Assembly: GCF_000382045.1 (NCBI RefSeq)
Contig: NZ_KB907475.1
Location: forward strand, 1-40,292
Direction of reading: 5' to 3'
Length of the DNA: 40,292 bases
Source of the DNA: Variovorax atrisoli 110B
GTDB lineage: Bacteria; Pseudomonadota; Gammaproteobacteria; Burkholderiales; Burkholderiaceae_C
The first letter of the stretch is position 1. The number at the start of each line of letters is the position of its first letter. The position numbers and the translations under genes are program-made. Positions 34,703-40,292 of this stretch are shown piece after piece. The notes under the pieces are model-generated. The model was given only the letters and a program-made list of their open reading frames with translations, did not search any database and had not been told where the DNA came from.

Positions 34703-35215
34703 ATGCTTGATCTCTATGCCCCCATTGAGCCAGGAAACTCCGCCGCAGGATTCAGGATAGGTCAGTCACTATCGAGCATAGAACCGTTCCTTCAAGACGT
34801 TAGTCATGTTGACTACACTCCTGACTTTCACCTCAGCGCCGAACTGGCAGCGAACGAGGGAGCCCTTGTCCTCCGAAACTTTGGTGGCCACGGAGGTGTC
34901 ACGATATTCTTTGGTTCAGACGTCGTCCGACTCGTATTTTCGGCGCGCGAGCAACTTGGGTGCATTTACGTTTTCGAGGGCTATTTGGGCACATACGAAG
35001 GCGTGCGGGTCGGTGACATGCTGGCAGCGCTGCCAACGTCTGAGGCATTCGAATTTGATGATGGCGACGAGATGTATTACCGCCACGATAGCGAAGGGCA
35101 ATACCTTCCCGGCTTTGCGGTTGTCGCGGAGGTGGCCGAGACGCCAGAGCGCGCTTCAACTCAGGTCACGGGCTACTGTGTCCACAACTGGAACATCCTC
35201 CGAGCCCGGGCTTGA
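34703..35215 (+). CDS. Array gene 3: hypothetical protein, 170 aa
   Basis: A 170-residue, apparently cytoplasmic protein with no recognised family. The N-terminal GFRIGQSLSSIEPFLQDV has the Gly-x-x-hydrophobic-Gly then helix pattern common in small immunity-type and SmpA-like proteins, but that is too weak to assign. The middle is strand-rich (GVTIFFGSDVVRLVFSAR) and acidic stretches follow (FEFDDGDEMYY). The ATG at 34703 is the first good start after the motif copy. No ribosome-binding site is obvious. Confidence 0.72.
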   Translation: MLDLYAPIEPGNSAAGFRIGQSLSSIEPFLQDVSHVDYTPDFHLSAELAANEGALVLRNFGGHGGVTIFFGSDVVRLVFSAREQLGCIYVFEGYLGTYEGVRVGDMLAALPTSEAFEFDDGDEMYYRHDSEGQYLPGFAVVAEVAETPERASTQVTGYCVHNWNILRARA

Positions 35216-35281
35216 TCGCGTACGCATTGAGGGAACTTCGGCTACAGACGCGGTCTTGCGAGCAAAACCCATCTCGCCTTC

Positions 35282-35302
35282 CGGCCCAAAATCGGTCGGT
35301 CG
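35282..35302 (+). repeat. Array motif, copy 4 (one-base insertion)
   Basis: Starts CGGCCCAAAATCGG and ends CGGTCG. It aligns with the consensus when one extra base is allowed. GGCTACAG, the lead word of copies 2 and 7, lies at 35240-35247. Confidence 0.5.
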
Positions 35303-35348
35303 CAGCGCCCGGAAAAATTAGCTCAACAGCAAATTTGCACTTCCGAGA

Positions 35349-35987
35349 ATGCCGACCGATCTGACATGTCCGAGCTGTGACCTTAGGGTCTCTATTGGTG
35401 GCTACTTCACTAATCATAAAGACGGCTTCAGCGGCAGAAGCCTCGTTCCCTGTGGAGCATGCGGGACGCAACATGCGATCAAGCATGGGATACGCGACTC
35501 GGGTCCAGAGTACTTTGACGTCCAGAAGATCATTGTTGACTCTTTCCCTCCAGACGCGCTTGACCGCGTCGTGGTGCGAGTTCAAAAGTTCCGCAAACCA
35601 AAGACGACCCTTCCGGAAGCGCTAGCGATTGCGAGGGATGTGCCATTCACGCTGGTCGAATCCACCTCCGCTAGCCAAGCCCTTCAGATCGTAGAAGATC
35701 TTGAAAAGATCGAGATCCAGTCTCATCGGGAGACCATTGGCCGTGAGCGAAACCCACTCTTCGGCCTGTCGCAAGCTGACCGTATCGCATATCACGCTCG
35801 ACCTCAGCATGGTGATATGGTGCTTCCATGGCTCGAAACGGAAGAGCCGGTGCCGGCGGAAGTATCAGCGATGCGTTGCATGGCGTGCGGTTGCGTCGGA
35901 ACTTTACTTCGCACTCCCCCTGCCGCTCTTTGCTGCCCGGCGTGCGGAAGGGCAAATTTGGCCGAGGCAGGTTTTTGGCTCACCTAG
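35349..35987 (+). CDS. Array gene 4: protein with two zinc-ribbon-like Cys clusters, 212 aa
   Basis: A 212-residue, apparently cytoplasmic protein. The N-terminal cluster has Cys7 and Cys10 (CPSC) with Cys35 and Cys38 (CGAC), the layout of a four-Cys zinc ribbon. A second cluster at the C-terminus has CMACGC (177-182) and CCPACG (195-200). Between lies a mostly helical region with charged residues (IVEDLEKIEIQSHRETIG). Zinc binding is likely; the biological role is unknown. No known family was recognised. Confidence 0.78.
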   Translation: MPTDLTCPSCDLRVSIGGYFTNHKDGFSGRSLVPCGACGTQHAIKHGIRDSGPEYFDVQKIIVDSFPPDALDRVVVRVQKFRKPKTTLPEALAIARDVPFTLVESTSASQALQIVEDLEKIEIQSHRETIGRERNPLFGLSQADRIAYHARPQHGDMVLPWLETEEPVPAEVSAMRCMACGCVGTLLRTPPAALCCPACGRANLAEAGFWLT

Positions 35988-36011
35988 TAGTCAGTAGCAA
36001 ACGGCTAGGTT

Positions 36012-36031
36012 CGGCCAGAAGCAGCCGCTGG
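36012..36031 (+). repeat. Array motif, copy 5
   Basis: CGGCCAGAAGCAGCCGCTGG between array genes 4 and 5, preceded by GGCTAGGTT, a variant of the lead word of copies 2 and 7. Confidence 0.65.
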
Positions 36032-36122
36032 GTGTTGAGGCAGAATTCTCACAAAGGCAGCCGGTCGCCGTCGGCTTTCAGGCTACACCTTAGATTCCAC
36101 TGGCCGCTTCAGCTCGTTCAAT

Positions 36123-36542
36123 GTGAATTCGATTGACTACGCTCTGTTCAGATCTGAGTTCCGCACGGCGCTTGGGGAAGACGGGTATCGCCGATTCGTA
36201 GCGGCCGGAACAGCGCGGCGACTTCGATACTGGCAGGAAGTCGAACTCAAGAAATTCTTCGCGCTCCATCCTGAGCGGCAGTTGGACATGACACAGCTCG
36301 CAGACGCGCTGAGGGTCTGCGAGCTGCATGATGGTTTGCTGCAGTCTGAAGTCGTCGAGGTGATCGACGGATGCATCGACTACAGCCAGACATACCTCGA
36401 TGCAAGGCGGGGCACGTTTCCGCATGCAGCCGCTGACCCGGTGTCGACAGAGGGCCGGATGGATATGCCAACGCTTGTTAGCGTTTGGTACTGCGCTGCA
36501 TGCCGCGCTGCACGCTCTGCATGGATGAACGAGCCGCCATGA
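36123..36542 (+). CDS. Array gene 5: hypothetical protein, 139 aa
   Basis: A 139-residue protein starting with GTG (MNSIDYALFRSEFRTAL). The sequence is largely helical and charged, with RRLRYWQEVELKKFFALHP and a helix ending in EVVEVIDGCIDYSQTYL. A CAAC pair (WYCAACRAARSAW) lies near the C-terminus. No signal, membrane segment or known family was seen. It ends 31 bp before the next gene; the motif there is at best degenerate (36551-36570). Confidence 0.68.
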   Translation: MNSIDYALFRSEFRTALGEDGYRRFVAAGTARRLRYWQEVELKKFFALHPERQLDMTQLADALRVCELHDGLLQSEVVEVIDGCIDYSQTYLDARRGTFPHAAADPVSTEGRMDMPTLVSVWYCAACRAARSAWMNEPP

Positions 36543-36573
36543 GCAGGCCTTCGGCACATCAGCTTCGTTGCCT

Positions 36574-37011
36574 ATGACTATTGGGGCTCTCCCAAGGTTC
36601 GTACGGCTGGCCGCAGTCGCATTTGGAGCGCTGGCGCTGATGGCGCCAGCGTGGGCCGAAAGGACCTGTGCGTTGAAGAAGCCTCCTCGCGCTGCCGGTG
36701 TGAACGCCAGCAATGGAAACTATTTCTTCGTCTTCCCTCGCAAGGTGAGTGCCGGATACACCGGCTGTCAAACGATGTGGAACGAGATGGGCGAGCGCGT
36801 CCTGGTGATTCGGTTTCAGCGCGGCTCCCCGCTGACATACGAAGAGCATGCTCGTCCGGGGAACGGGGCTACGTTGACATGTGACTTCCGGCGCGGCGCT
36901 GTGCGCGCGGGCGACTGCCCCGCCTATGAAGACTTGCTGGATGGTCTCCGGAGCATTCCGGCCGAACAAGAACTTCAAGTACGACCCCGCAATGACCCGC
37001 GAAAGTCGTGA
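36574..37011 (+). CDS. Array gene 6: exported hypothetical protein, 145 aa
   Basis: A 145-residue exported protein. The ATG gives MTIGALPRFVRLAAVAFGAL, a signal peptide with cleavage after APAWA (residue 28); a TTG two codons upstream is also possible. The mature part has four Cys (TCALKK, GCQTMW, TCDFRR, DCPAYED), which could form two disulfides in the periplasm. No family was recognised. Its stop is 26 bp before the next motif copy. Confidence 0.75.
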   Translation: MTIGALPRFVRLAAVAFGALALMAPAWAERTCALKKPPRAAGVNASNGNYFFVFPRKVSAGYTGCQTMWNEMGERVLVIRFQRGSPLTYEEHARPGNGATLTCDFRRGAVRAGDCPAYEDLLDGLRSIPAEQELQVRPRNDPRKS

Positions 37012-37038
37012 TGCTGTGTGGGCATCGAAGACAGAGTG

Positions 37039-37058
37039 CGGCCAAGACCGGACATTTG
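37039..37058 (+). repeat. Array motif, copy 6
   Basis: CGGCCAAGACCGGACATTTG, 25 bp before the GTG start of array gene 7. It is one of the closest copies to the consensus. Confidence 0.75.
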
Positions 37059-37083
37059 CAGAGCGCTTTTCAATGGGGGACGT

Positions 37084-37575
37084 GTGAAAAGTAGACTTTG
37101 TTTCTTTCTGCTTTTGACAGTGTTGTCAGACCTGTCGCTTGGCCAGCCAAATCCGGCGCCGCCGCCTCCAGACGCGAGTCGTATGTTTTTCGATGGCAAA
37201 TGGGCTGGCGACGCCAAGTTCGAGGCGCAAGCGTGGGCTCTTTCAGCAGACCAACGTCAGAAGGTTCTTGACCTTATGACGAGGCCGGCCCGGTTGCTAG
37301 AACACAAGCAGGAATGGTGTATGACCCAGTACTGGGTACTTCAGGGCATCGCTGATCCGAGCGAGGGCCCAGAAGCCAAAAGGCGCCAGCTGTCTTTGAA
37401 ACGCGCAGATTCCGTAGCAGCACTGTTGGTTGCCCACGGGGTAGCTCGCTCCGACATATGCGTAACAGCACGGCGGACTGACGTTCCTGCTCTCCCTGCC
37501 GGTCAAGTACATCGAAGGGTTGAAATCGAATTTTTGTGTGGCAAGCCGGAAGTACCGTTTGCTGGCACCTGTTGA
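37084..37575 (+). CDS. Array gene 7: exported protein with OmpA-like C-terminal half-domain, 163 aa
   Basis: A 163-residue exported protein starting with GTG behind GGGGGA. The signal peptide is MKSRLCFFLLLTVLSDLSLG, followed by a Pro-rich stretch (PNPAPPPPD). The C-terminal third has the ending of an OmpA-type peptidoglycan-binding domain: LSLKRADSVAALLVAHGVAR, an ICVTARRTDVPALP turn and HRRVEIEF. The first part of that domain is not obvious, so the fold may be shortened. An upstream in-frame start at 37018 would not give a signal peptide. The protein may attach to the cell wall. Confidence 0.78.
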   Translation: MKSRLCFFLLLTVLSDLSLGQPNPAPPPPDASRMFFDGKWAGDAKFEAQAWALSADQRQKVLDLMTRPARLLEHKQEWCMTQYWVLQGIADPSEGPEAKRRQLSLKRADSVAALLVAHGVARSDICVTARRTDVPALPAGQVHRRVEIEFLCGKPEVPFAGTC

Positions 37576-37648
37576 GAAATGTCCGCCTTGCCGAAATCCA
37601 ACAGGCAGCCATGGGCCCCTTCGCGAAGGCAGAGCCGCCGGCTACAGT

Positions 37649-37668
37649 CAGCCAACAGCGGAAGTTCA
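37649..37668 (+). repeat. Array motif, copy 7
   Basis: CAGCCAACAGCGGAAGTTCA, preceded by GGCTACAGT (37640-37648), exactly as in copy 2. Over the joined 26 bp the two copies agree at about 20 positions. Confidence 0.65.
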
Positions 37669-37707
37669 GGGCGACCGCTCCACAGCAGTGTCTAGTTCAG
37701 GGGGAAC

Positions 37708-37986
37708 ATGAACAAAATCGACGACTATCGATCTCTCCTGGAGTGGTATCAGAAGGGTCTTTACACATGGGCCGAGGTTGGCGGGCAGACCTTCCGGCTT
37801 CTCTACTCGAGCGATGACCGCAGAGCATTCTGGGACGCGCTTGAACCGGATCATCGTGACCGGCTGGCTGAGGTTCTGATGGCATTCGATGAATCCGCAG
37901 AGCCATTCGCAATCGAGGCAGACCCGATTCAAGTCTGGCGCGAGATAACGGATCTCAAGGCATGGCTCCTAGCTCAGTGCCGATAA
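37708..37986 (+). CDS. Array gene 8: small hypothetical protein, 92 aa
   Basis: A 92-residue cytoplasmic protein with an AGGGGGA ribosome-binding site just before the ATG. It is acidic and helical: DDYRSLLEWYQKGLYTWAEV, FRLLYSSDDRRAFWDAL, HRDRLAEVLMAFDES, IQVWREITDLKAWLLAQC. Such small helical proteins occur widely as orphans or as antitoxin- or immunity-like partners. No partner gene is visible, and no function is claimed. A motif copy starts four bases after its stop. Confidence 0.75.
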   Translation: MNKIDDYRSLLEWYQKGLYTWAEVGGQTFRLLYSSDDRRAFWDALEPDHRDRLAEVLMAFDESAEPFAIEADPIQVWREITDLKAWLLAQCR

Positions 37987-37990
37987 CTAA

Positions 37991-38010
37991 CGGCCGGAAC
38001 CGGGCGGTCG
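37991..38010 (+). repeat. Array motif, copy 8
   Basis: CGGCCGGAACCGGGCGGTCG, directly after the stop of array gene 8. It differs from copy 3 at three positions. Confidence 0.72.
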
Positions 38011-38094
38011 GCCGCGCGTCAGAATTCGCGGGGAGCCGGGTGGTGAATGCGACGCCCCCGAAATCCTCAACAATTTATCCCCTGTACCTGACCG

Positions 38095-38496
38095 ATGCTT
38101 ACTCTTCACGCATTCATCACATCAGCCGACGACGTCGAGCCGCTGGAGGCCCTGGAGCCCAAGCTAACCGGACTTTTCCAGGGGGAATGCAGCACTCGGC
38201 CGGATGTGTCGTCTAGTAGCTTGCCGTTTCGGAGCGTGCCCCGGCTGCTCTATCGCTGGCCAACATGGAGTTTTTCCGTGACATGCGAGAGCGGCTCGGA
38301 AGTGGCCGCAGATGCAGCGCTCGCGCAAGAGGCAGGTGCCGAATTCCCTGGCGGCCCGCCCGTCAATCGCATACGCTTTGTTTTTGCACAGGACGAGAGC
38401 CAGCTCTTCACGAACCACATCATCTGGATTGCGGACTGGCTCAAAGAAATCCCAAGCGCCGTGGTCTACGACGAGGTAGGCAAGTGTCTGTGGTGA
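38095..38496 (+). CDS. Array gene 9: hypothetical protein, 133 aa
   Basis: A 133-residue protein with no signal or membrane segment. Alternating strands (TLHAFITSADDVEPL, RWPTWSFSVTCESGSEVA, RIRFVFAQDESQLFTNHI) and helices suggest a small alpha/beta fold. The end IADWLKEIPSAVVYDEVGK is typical of soluble orphan proteins. No family was recognised. The start ATG lies 84 bp after motif copy 8; an alternative start further downstream cannot be excluded. Confidence 0.68.
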   Translation: MLTLHAFITSADDVEPLEALEPKLTGLFQGECSTRPDVSSSSLPFRSVPRLLYRWPTWSFSVTCESGSEVAADAALAQEAGAEFPGGPPVNRIRFVFAQDESQLFTNHIIWIADWLKEIPSAVVYDEVGKCLW

Positions 38497-38518
38497 CAGG
38501 TCCTTCAGCGACGAGGTT

Positions 38519-38538
38519 CGGCCAGTTGCTGACGTTCG
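38519..38538 (+). repeat. Array motif, copy 9
   Basis: CGGCCAGTTGCTGACGTTCG, 22 bp after the stop of array gene 9. A second, weaker copy follows at 38565-38584. Confidence 0.62.
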
Positions 38539-38564
38539 ATGGCGCTGGTCGGAGGGGGTACTAT

Positions 38565-38584
38565 CGGCCGGAGTCAGACATACA
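38565..38584 (+). repeat. Array motif, copy 10 (weaker, same junction as copy 9)
   Basis: CGGCCGGAGTCAGACATACA, preceded by TACTAT. It matches the lead word and motif of copy 2 at about 17 of 23 positions. Two copies at one junction could mark a lost cassette. Confidence 0.5.
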
Positions 38585-38597
38585 CACCCTGAGCCCA

Positions 38598-38861
38598 ATG
38601 AATACCGTCTTTGTCGTTCAGCATGTCCACCTGCTTCTGCCGCAGGAAGAGGAGGATGTAAAGCTGATCGGAGTCTATCGGTCGCTCCACAGTGCCCAGG
38701 CGGCCGCTAGGCGGATGGCGAGTGCTCCGGGATTTCGAGATCATCCCGATATCGTCGACTCATCCCATGCCGGTGTTGGCGCGGGCGAAGGTTTCCACAT
38801 CAGCGAGTACCGCCTCGATGAGGACAACTGGACCTCTGGTTACGTAACTCAGGTCAATTGA
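38598..38861 (+). CDS. Array gene 10: DUF7336-like small protein, 87 aa
   Basis: An 87-residue protein: MNTVFVVQHVHLLLPQEEED, then KLIGVYRSLHSAQAAARRM, PGFRDHPD, and the closing ISEYRLDEDNWTSGYVT. This order (a VQHVH strand, a GVY turn, a helix, then DxDxWxxG(F/Y)VT) is the pattern of the widespread DUF7336 family of unknown function, as far as recollection allows. It is the array gene most likely to have many relatives elsewhere. An upstream in-frame reading is rejected because it lies in another gene. Confidence 0.82.
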   Translation: MNTVFVVQHVHLLLPQEEEDVKLIGVYRSLHSAQAAARRMASAPGFRDHPDIVDSSHAGVGAGEGFHISEYRLDEDNWTSGYVTQVN

Positions 38862-38905
38862 GCCGCTGGGCTTCAACAGCCGATCTCTTTCACGCCGGCA
38901 CGATT

Positions 38906-38925
38906 CGGCCAGAACTTTTCATCCG
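38906..38925 (+). repeat. Array motif, copy 11
   Basis: CGGCCAGAACTTTTCATCCG, ending 15 bp before the start of array gene 11. The first ten bases match the consensus exactly and the centre is diverged. Confidence 0.55.
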
Positions 38926-38940
38926 GATCAGTCTTTCAGA

Positions 38941-39348
38941 ATGGACATTGCACGTATCCAACGCTCGGTCTTCTACCGCTACCAGCACGTGACGGGGTCG
39001 ACGTGTGTGCTGGTTTCGATTCGATTTGGAACGGCCCCACCCGATGGTCCGCGGATCGTTCGACTGCTCGCACTGGACCGCACGGAAAGCGTGGTGCAAT
39101 TTGACCTTTCAAACCATGTGTCCGAGATACTTTCCGGCGTCGGCCGAGCGAACTCCGAGTGTGGAGCTTTCCTCGAGGTAGAAGCGATCGAAGTGGTGCC
39201 TGACGACCATCCAGGAAAGGGGCAGGTCGAGCACATCGCCTATCAGATCGCCTTGGCCGTGGGCCAAAGAAAGATATGGCCGCAGCCGGTCATAAGCGGC
39301 CATCTGGACGGCTCGCTCTTCCACTTGTCACTCCCAAAATGTCGATGA
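38941..39348 (+). CDS. Array gene 11: hypothetical protein, 135 aa
   Basis: A 135-residue, apparently cytoplasmic protein. Strand-rich N-terminus (VFYRYQHVTGSTCVLVSIRF, RIVRLLALDRTESVVQFDL), then a helix HVSEILSGVGRAN and an acidic strand FLEVEAIEVVPDDH. No family was recognised. Its stop codon overlaps the start of array gene 12 by four bases (ATGA). This is the only junction in the array that lacks a motif copy, so the two genes look like one unit. Confidence 0.7.
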   Translation: MDIARIQRSVFYRYQHVTGSTCVLVSIRFGTAPPDGPRIVRLLALDRTESVVQFDLSNHVSEILSGVGRANSECGAFLEVEAIEVVPDDHPGKGQVEHIAYQIALAVGQRKIWPQPVISGHLDGSLFHLSLPKCR

Positions 39349-39908
39349 ATTTCAGTCGCCTGTCCCTCTTGGTTTGTGCTTGCACAGCGGCTTTTCTGCT
39401 CGTTGCCTGTCAGAGCGTCAGACCGAATTACACAGAGCCAAAAGAAGGCGAAGTTGCAAAACTACGGGTGACTTTCGAGGGCATTGATTCAAAAAATTTG
39501 CATGTGAATTTCCATGACGGCGATCTGTGCGACGTAAAAGGAACAAAATTTGTAGGATTGCTGAATGCGGGCGTAGCAGGCTATCCCAACGTCAAGCAAC
39601 TTGAAATCAACATTCCTTCAGGTCGGCACATCGGAGTGTCGATGCCGCAGTACACACTTGAAGCATTCGGAGGGATCTACCCAGGCGCTACAAATACCTT
39701 CTCCGTTGTTCAACCAATCGTGTCGTTTTCTCCAGAGCAAGGCGCAAGCTACACCGTTGTCTTTGGCCCAAAGCGCGTGCGCTTGATTAAGGATGGAAAC
39801 AGACCTGCCAGCGATGTCAGCACGGCGCTTCCACAAGGGTGTGAGGTGGTTTGGGAGAACCTGGCAAACAAAGAGAATTACGAAGATTCACACCTTCGAC
39901 GCAAGTAG
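39345..39908 (+). CDS. Array gene 12: lipoprotein, 187 aa
   Basis: A 187-residue lipoprotein. The ATG in the ATGA overlap gives MNFSRLSLLVCACTAAFLLV with the lipobox LVAC and lipidated Cys22; an ATG two codons upstream would also serve. The mature part is strand-rich (EVAKLRVTFEGIDSKNLHV, QLEINIPSGRHIGVSMPQY, IVSFSPEQGASYTVVFGPKR) like a small immunoglobulin-type or beta-sandwich domain. The composition is the most A+T-rich of the window. No family was recognised. It closes the array before the integrase. Confidence 0.77.
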   Translation: MNFSRLSLLVCACTAAFLLVACQSVRPNYTEPKEGEVAKLRVTFEGIDSKNLHVNFHDGDLCDVKGTKFVGLLNAGVAGYPNVKQLEINIPSGRHIGVSMPQYTLEAFGGIYPGATNTFSVVQPIVSFSPEQGASYTVVFGPKRVRLIKDGNRPASDVSTALPQGCEVVWENLANKENYEDSHLRRK

Positions 39909-40141
39909 TCGTTTGCTCAAAGAGTTAAGCGTCTAAGCAGTTGAAACCTACAAGCGGGCTCGATGAAAACTGAGCCGTTTGAATGACCTCTTCGGAGAAA
40001 GGCGTCCGACCGTTTAGGGCCCACGGACTAAACCGCTCGCGCGGTAGCCCGCCGCAATGGCCGCGGTGCGGATAGGCATTGCGCCCCTGTCTATGTTGAG
40101 AACCGAGGCAATCGGCCTCGTTCTTCGACAGGAGCACGATC
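39909..40141. other. Junction between cassette array and integrase gene
   Basis: 233 bp without a gene. GC content rises again to the right of about 40000. It holds an imperfect hairpin (40086-40132) just before the integrase start and a GCCCGCCGCAATGGCCGCGG stretch. No clear copy of the array motif was found here. Confidence 0.6.
40086..40132 (+). promoter_or_regulatory. Imperfect hairpin before the integrase
   Basis: CCTGTC (40086-40091) pairs with GACAGG (40127-40132), and GAACCGAGGC with GCCTCGTTC inside, around a short loop. The right arm contains the AGGAG ribosome-binding site of the integrase, so folding would hide it. It could be a translational control or a recombinase-binding site. 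Confidence 0.45.
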
Positions 40142-40292
40142 ATGACCCCTTCCACACCGGCGGTTTCACCACTGCGCCAGCGCTTGCTCGACGACATGCG
40201 CATGCGCAAGCTCGGCCCCAAGACGCAATCTGCCTACATCCGTGCCGTGCGCTACCTCGCGAGCTTCCTTCAGCGCTCCCCCGACACAGCCA
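40142..40292 (+). CDS. Tyrosine-recombinase-like integrase, N-terminal part (cut by window end)
   Basis: The first 50 residues are visible: MTPSTPAVSPLRQRLLDDMR, MRKLGPKTQSAYIRAVRYLA, then SFLQRSPDTA. The pattern LRQRLLDDM ... KTQSAYIRAV is the core-binding (SAM-like) N-terminal domain of tyrosine recombinases, of the type often encoded next to IS91-like transposases. The catalytic Arg-His-Arg-Tyr domain lies outside the window, so activity cannot be judged. The ATG has AGGAG nine bases upstream. It stands at the right edge of the array and may belong to a mobile element. Confidence 0.85.
   Translation, partial: MTPSTPAVSPLRQRLLDDMRMRKLGPKTQSAYIRAVRYLASFLQRSPDTA

Noticed and set aside
33415..39908. 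Classical integron with attC sites
   Set aside because: No GTTRRRY/RYYYAAC paired core sites were found at the junctions and no IntI-type integrase is visible; GTTAAC at 34202 does not fit the attC core. The shared motif is different.
33415..39908. Immunity-gene array of a polymorphic toxin system
   Set aside because: The protein sizes would fit, but there is no Rhs, CDI or T6SS effector gene in the window and no family could be recognised; it remains only an alternative.

Overview
The window looks like a chromosomal segment of a high-GC betaproteobacterium, most likely Burkholderiales/Comamonadaceae (Variovorax-like). That placement is an inference from three things: the GC-rich codon use, the neighbourhood of coaD, rsmD, paired M16 peptidases and ftsY, and the density of peptide and amino-acid uptake genes and LysR regulators. 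No rRNA, tRNA or CRISPR array was seen.

1-8165: a peptide-type ABC importer (two permeases, the first cut by the window edge, and two ATPases) with two tandem paralogous periplasmic binding proteins and an amidase-signature hydrolase. 8175-15742: single genes and small groups: a YitT-type membrane protein, a LysR regulator divergent from a tautomerase-fold protein, a TTC38-like TPR protein, an exported D-aminoacylase-like amidohydrolase, a histidine phosphatase, a Yip1-like membrane protein and an alpha/beta hydrolase.

15768-22041: a region centred on pyroglutamate (5-oxoproline). It holds pyroglutamyl peptidase (pcp), a small exported protein, a lipoprotein that appears to be a catalytically altered relative of pyroglutamyl peptidase, a LysR regulator with a perfect 11-bp inverted repeat just upstream, and the 5-oxoprolinase genes pxpB, pxpC and pxpA. 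Together with the importer upstream, these could take peptides in, release N-terminal pyroglutamate and convert it to glutamate.

22174-32750: housekeeping and signalling genes: coaD, rsmD, a LysE/ArgO exporter divergent from an ArgP-like regulator, an M16 peptidase pair (one active, one lacking the zinc motif), ftsY, a LuxR-type response regulator with a hybrid histidine kinase, and an Mpo1/DUF962 membrane protein.

32751-40292: composition and gene content change sharply. The GC content is lower by eye. A 664-bp gene-poor stretch carries three 15-bp repeats that resemble an insertion-sequence end, and an orphan terminator. Then come twelve small, mostly unrecognised genes, all on the plus strand, and finally the start of a tyrosine-recombinase-like integrase. 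Nearly every junction between these genes holds one copy of a degenerate motif of about 20 bp (consensus CGGCCAGAACCGGACATTCG), always in the same orientation. This cassette-like array is the best candidate for an undescribed system. A second repeat family of about 92 bp sits directly behind the stop codons of four unrelated genes in the core part.
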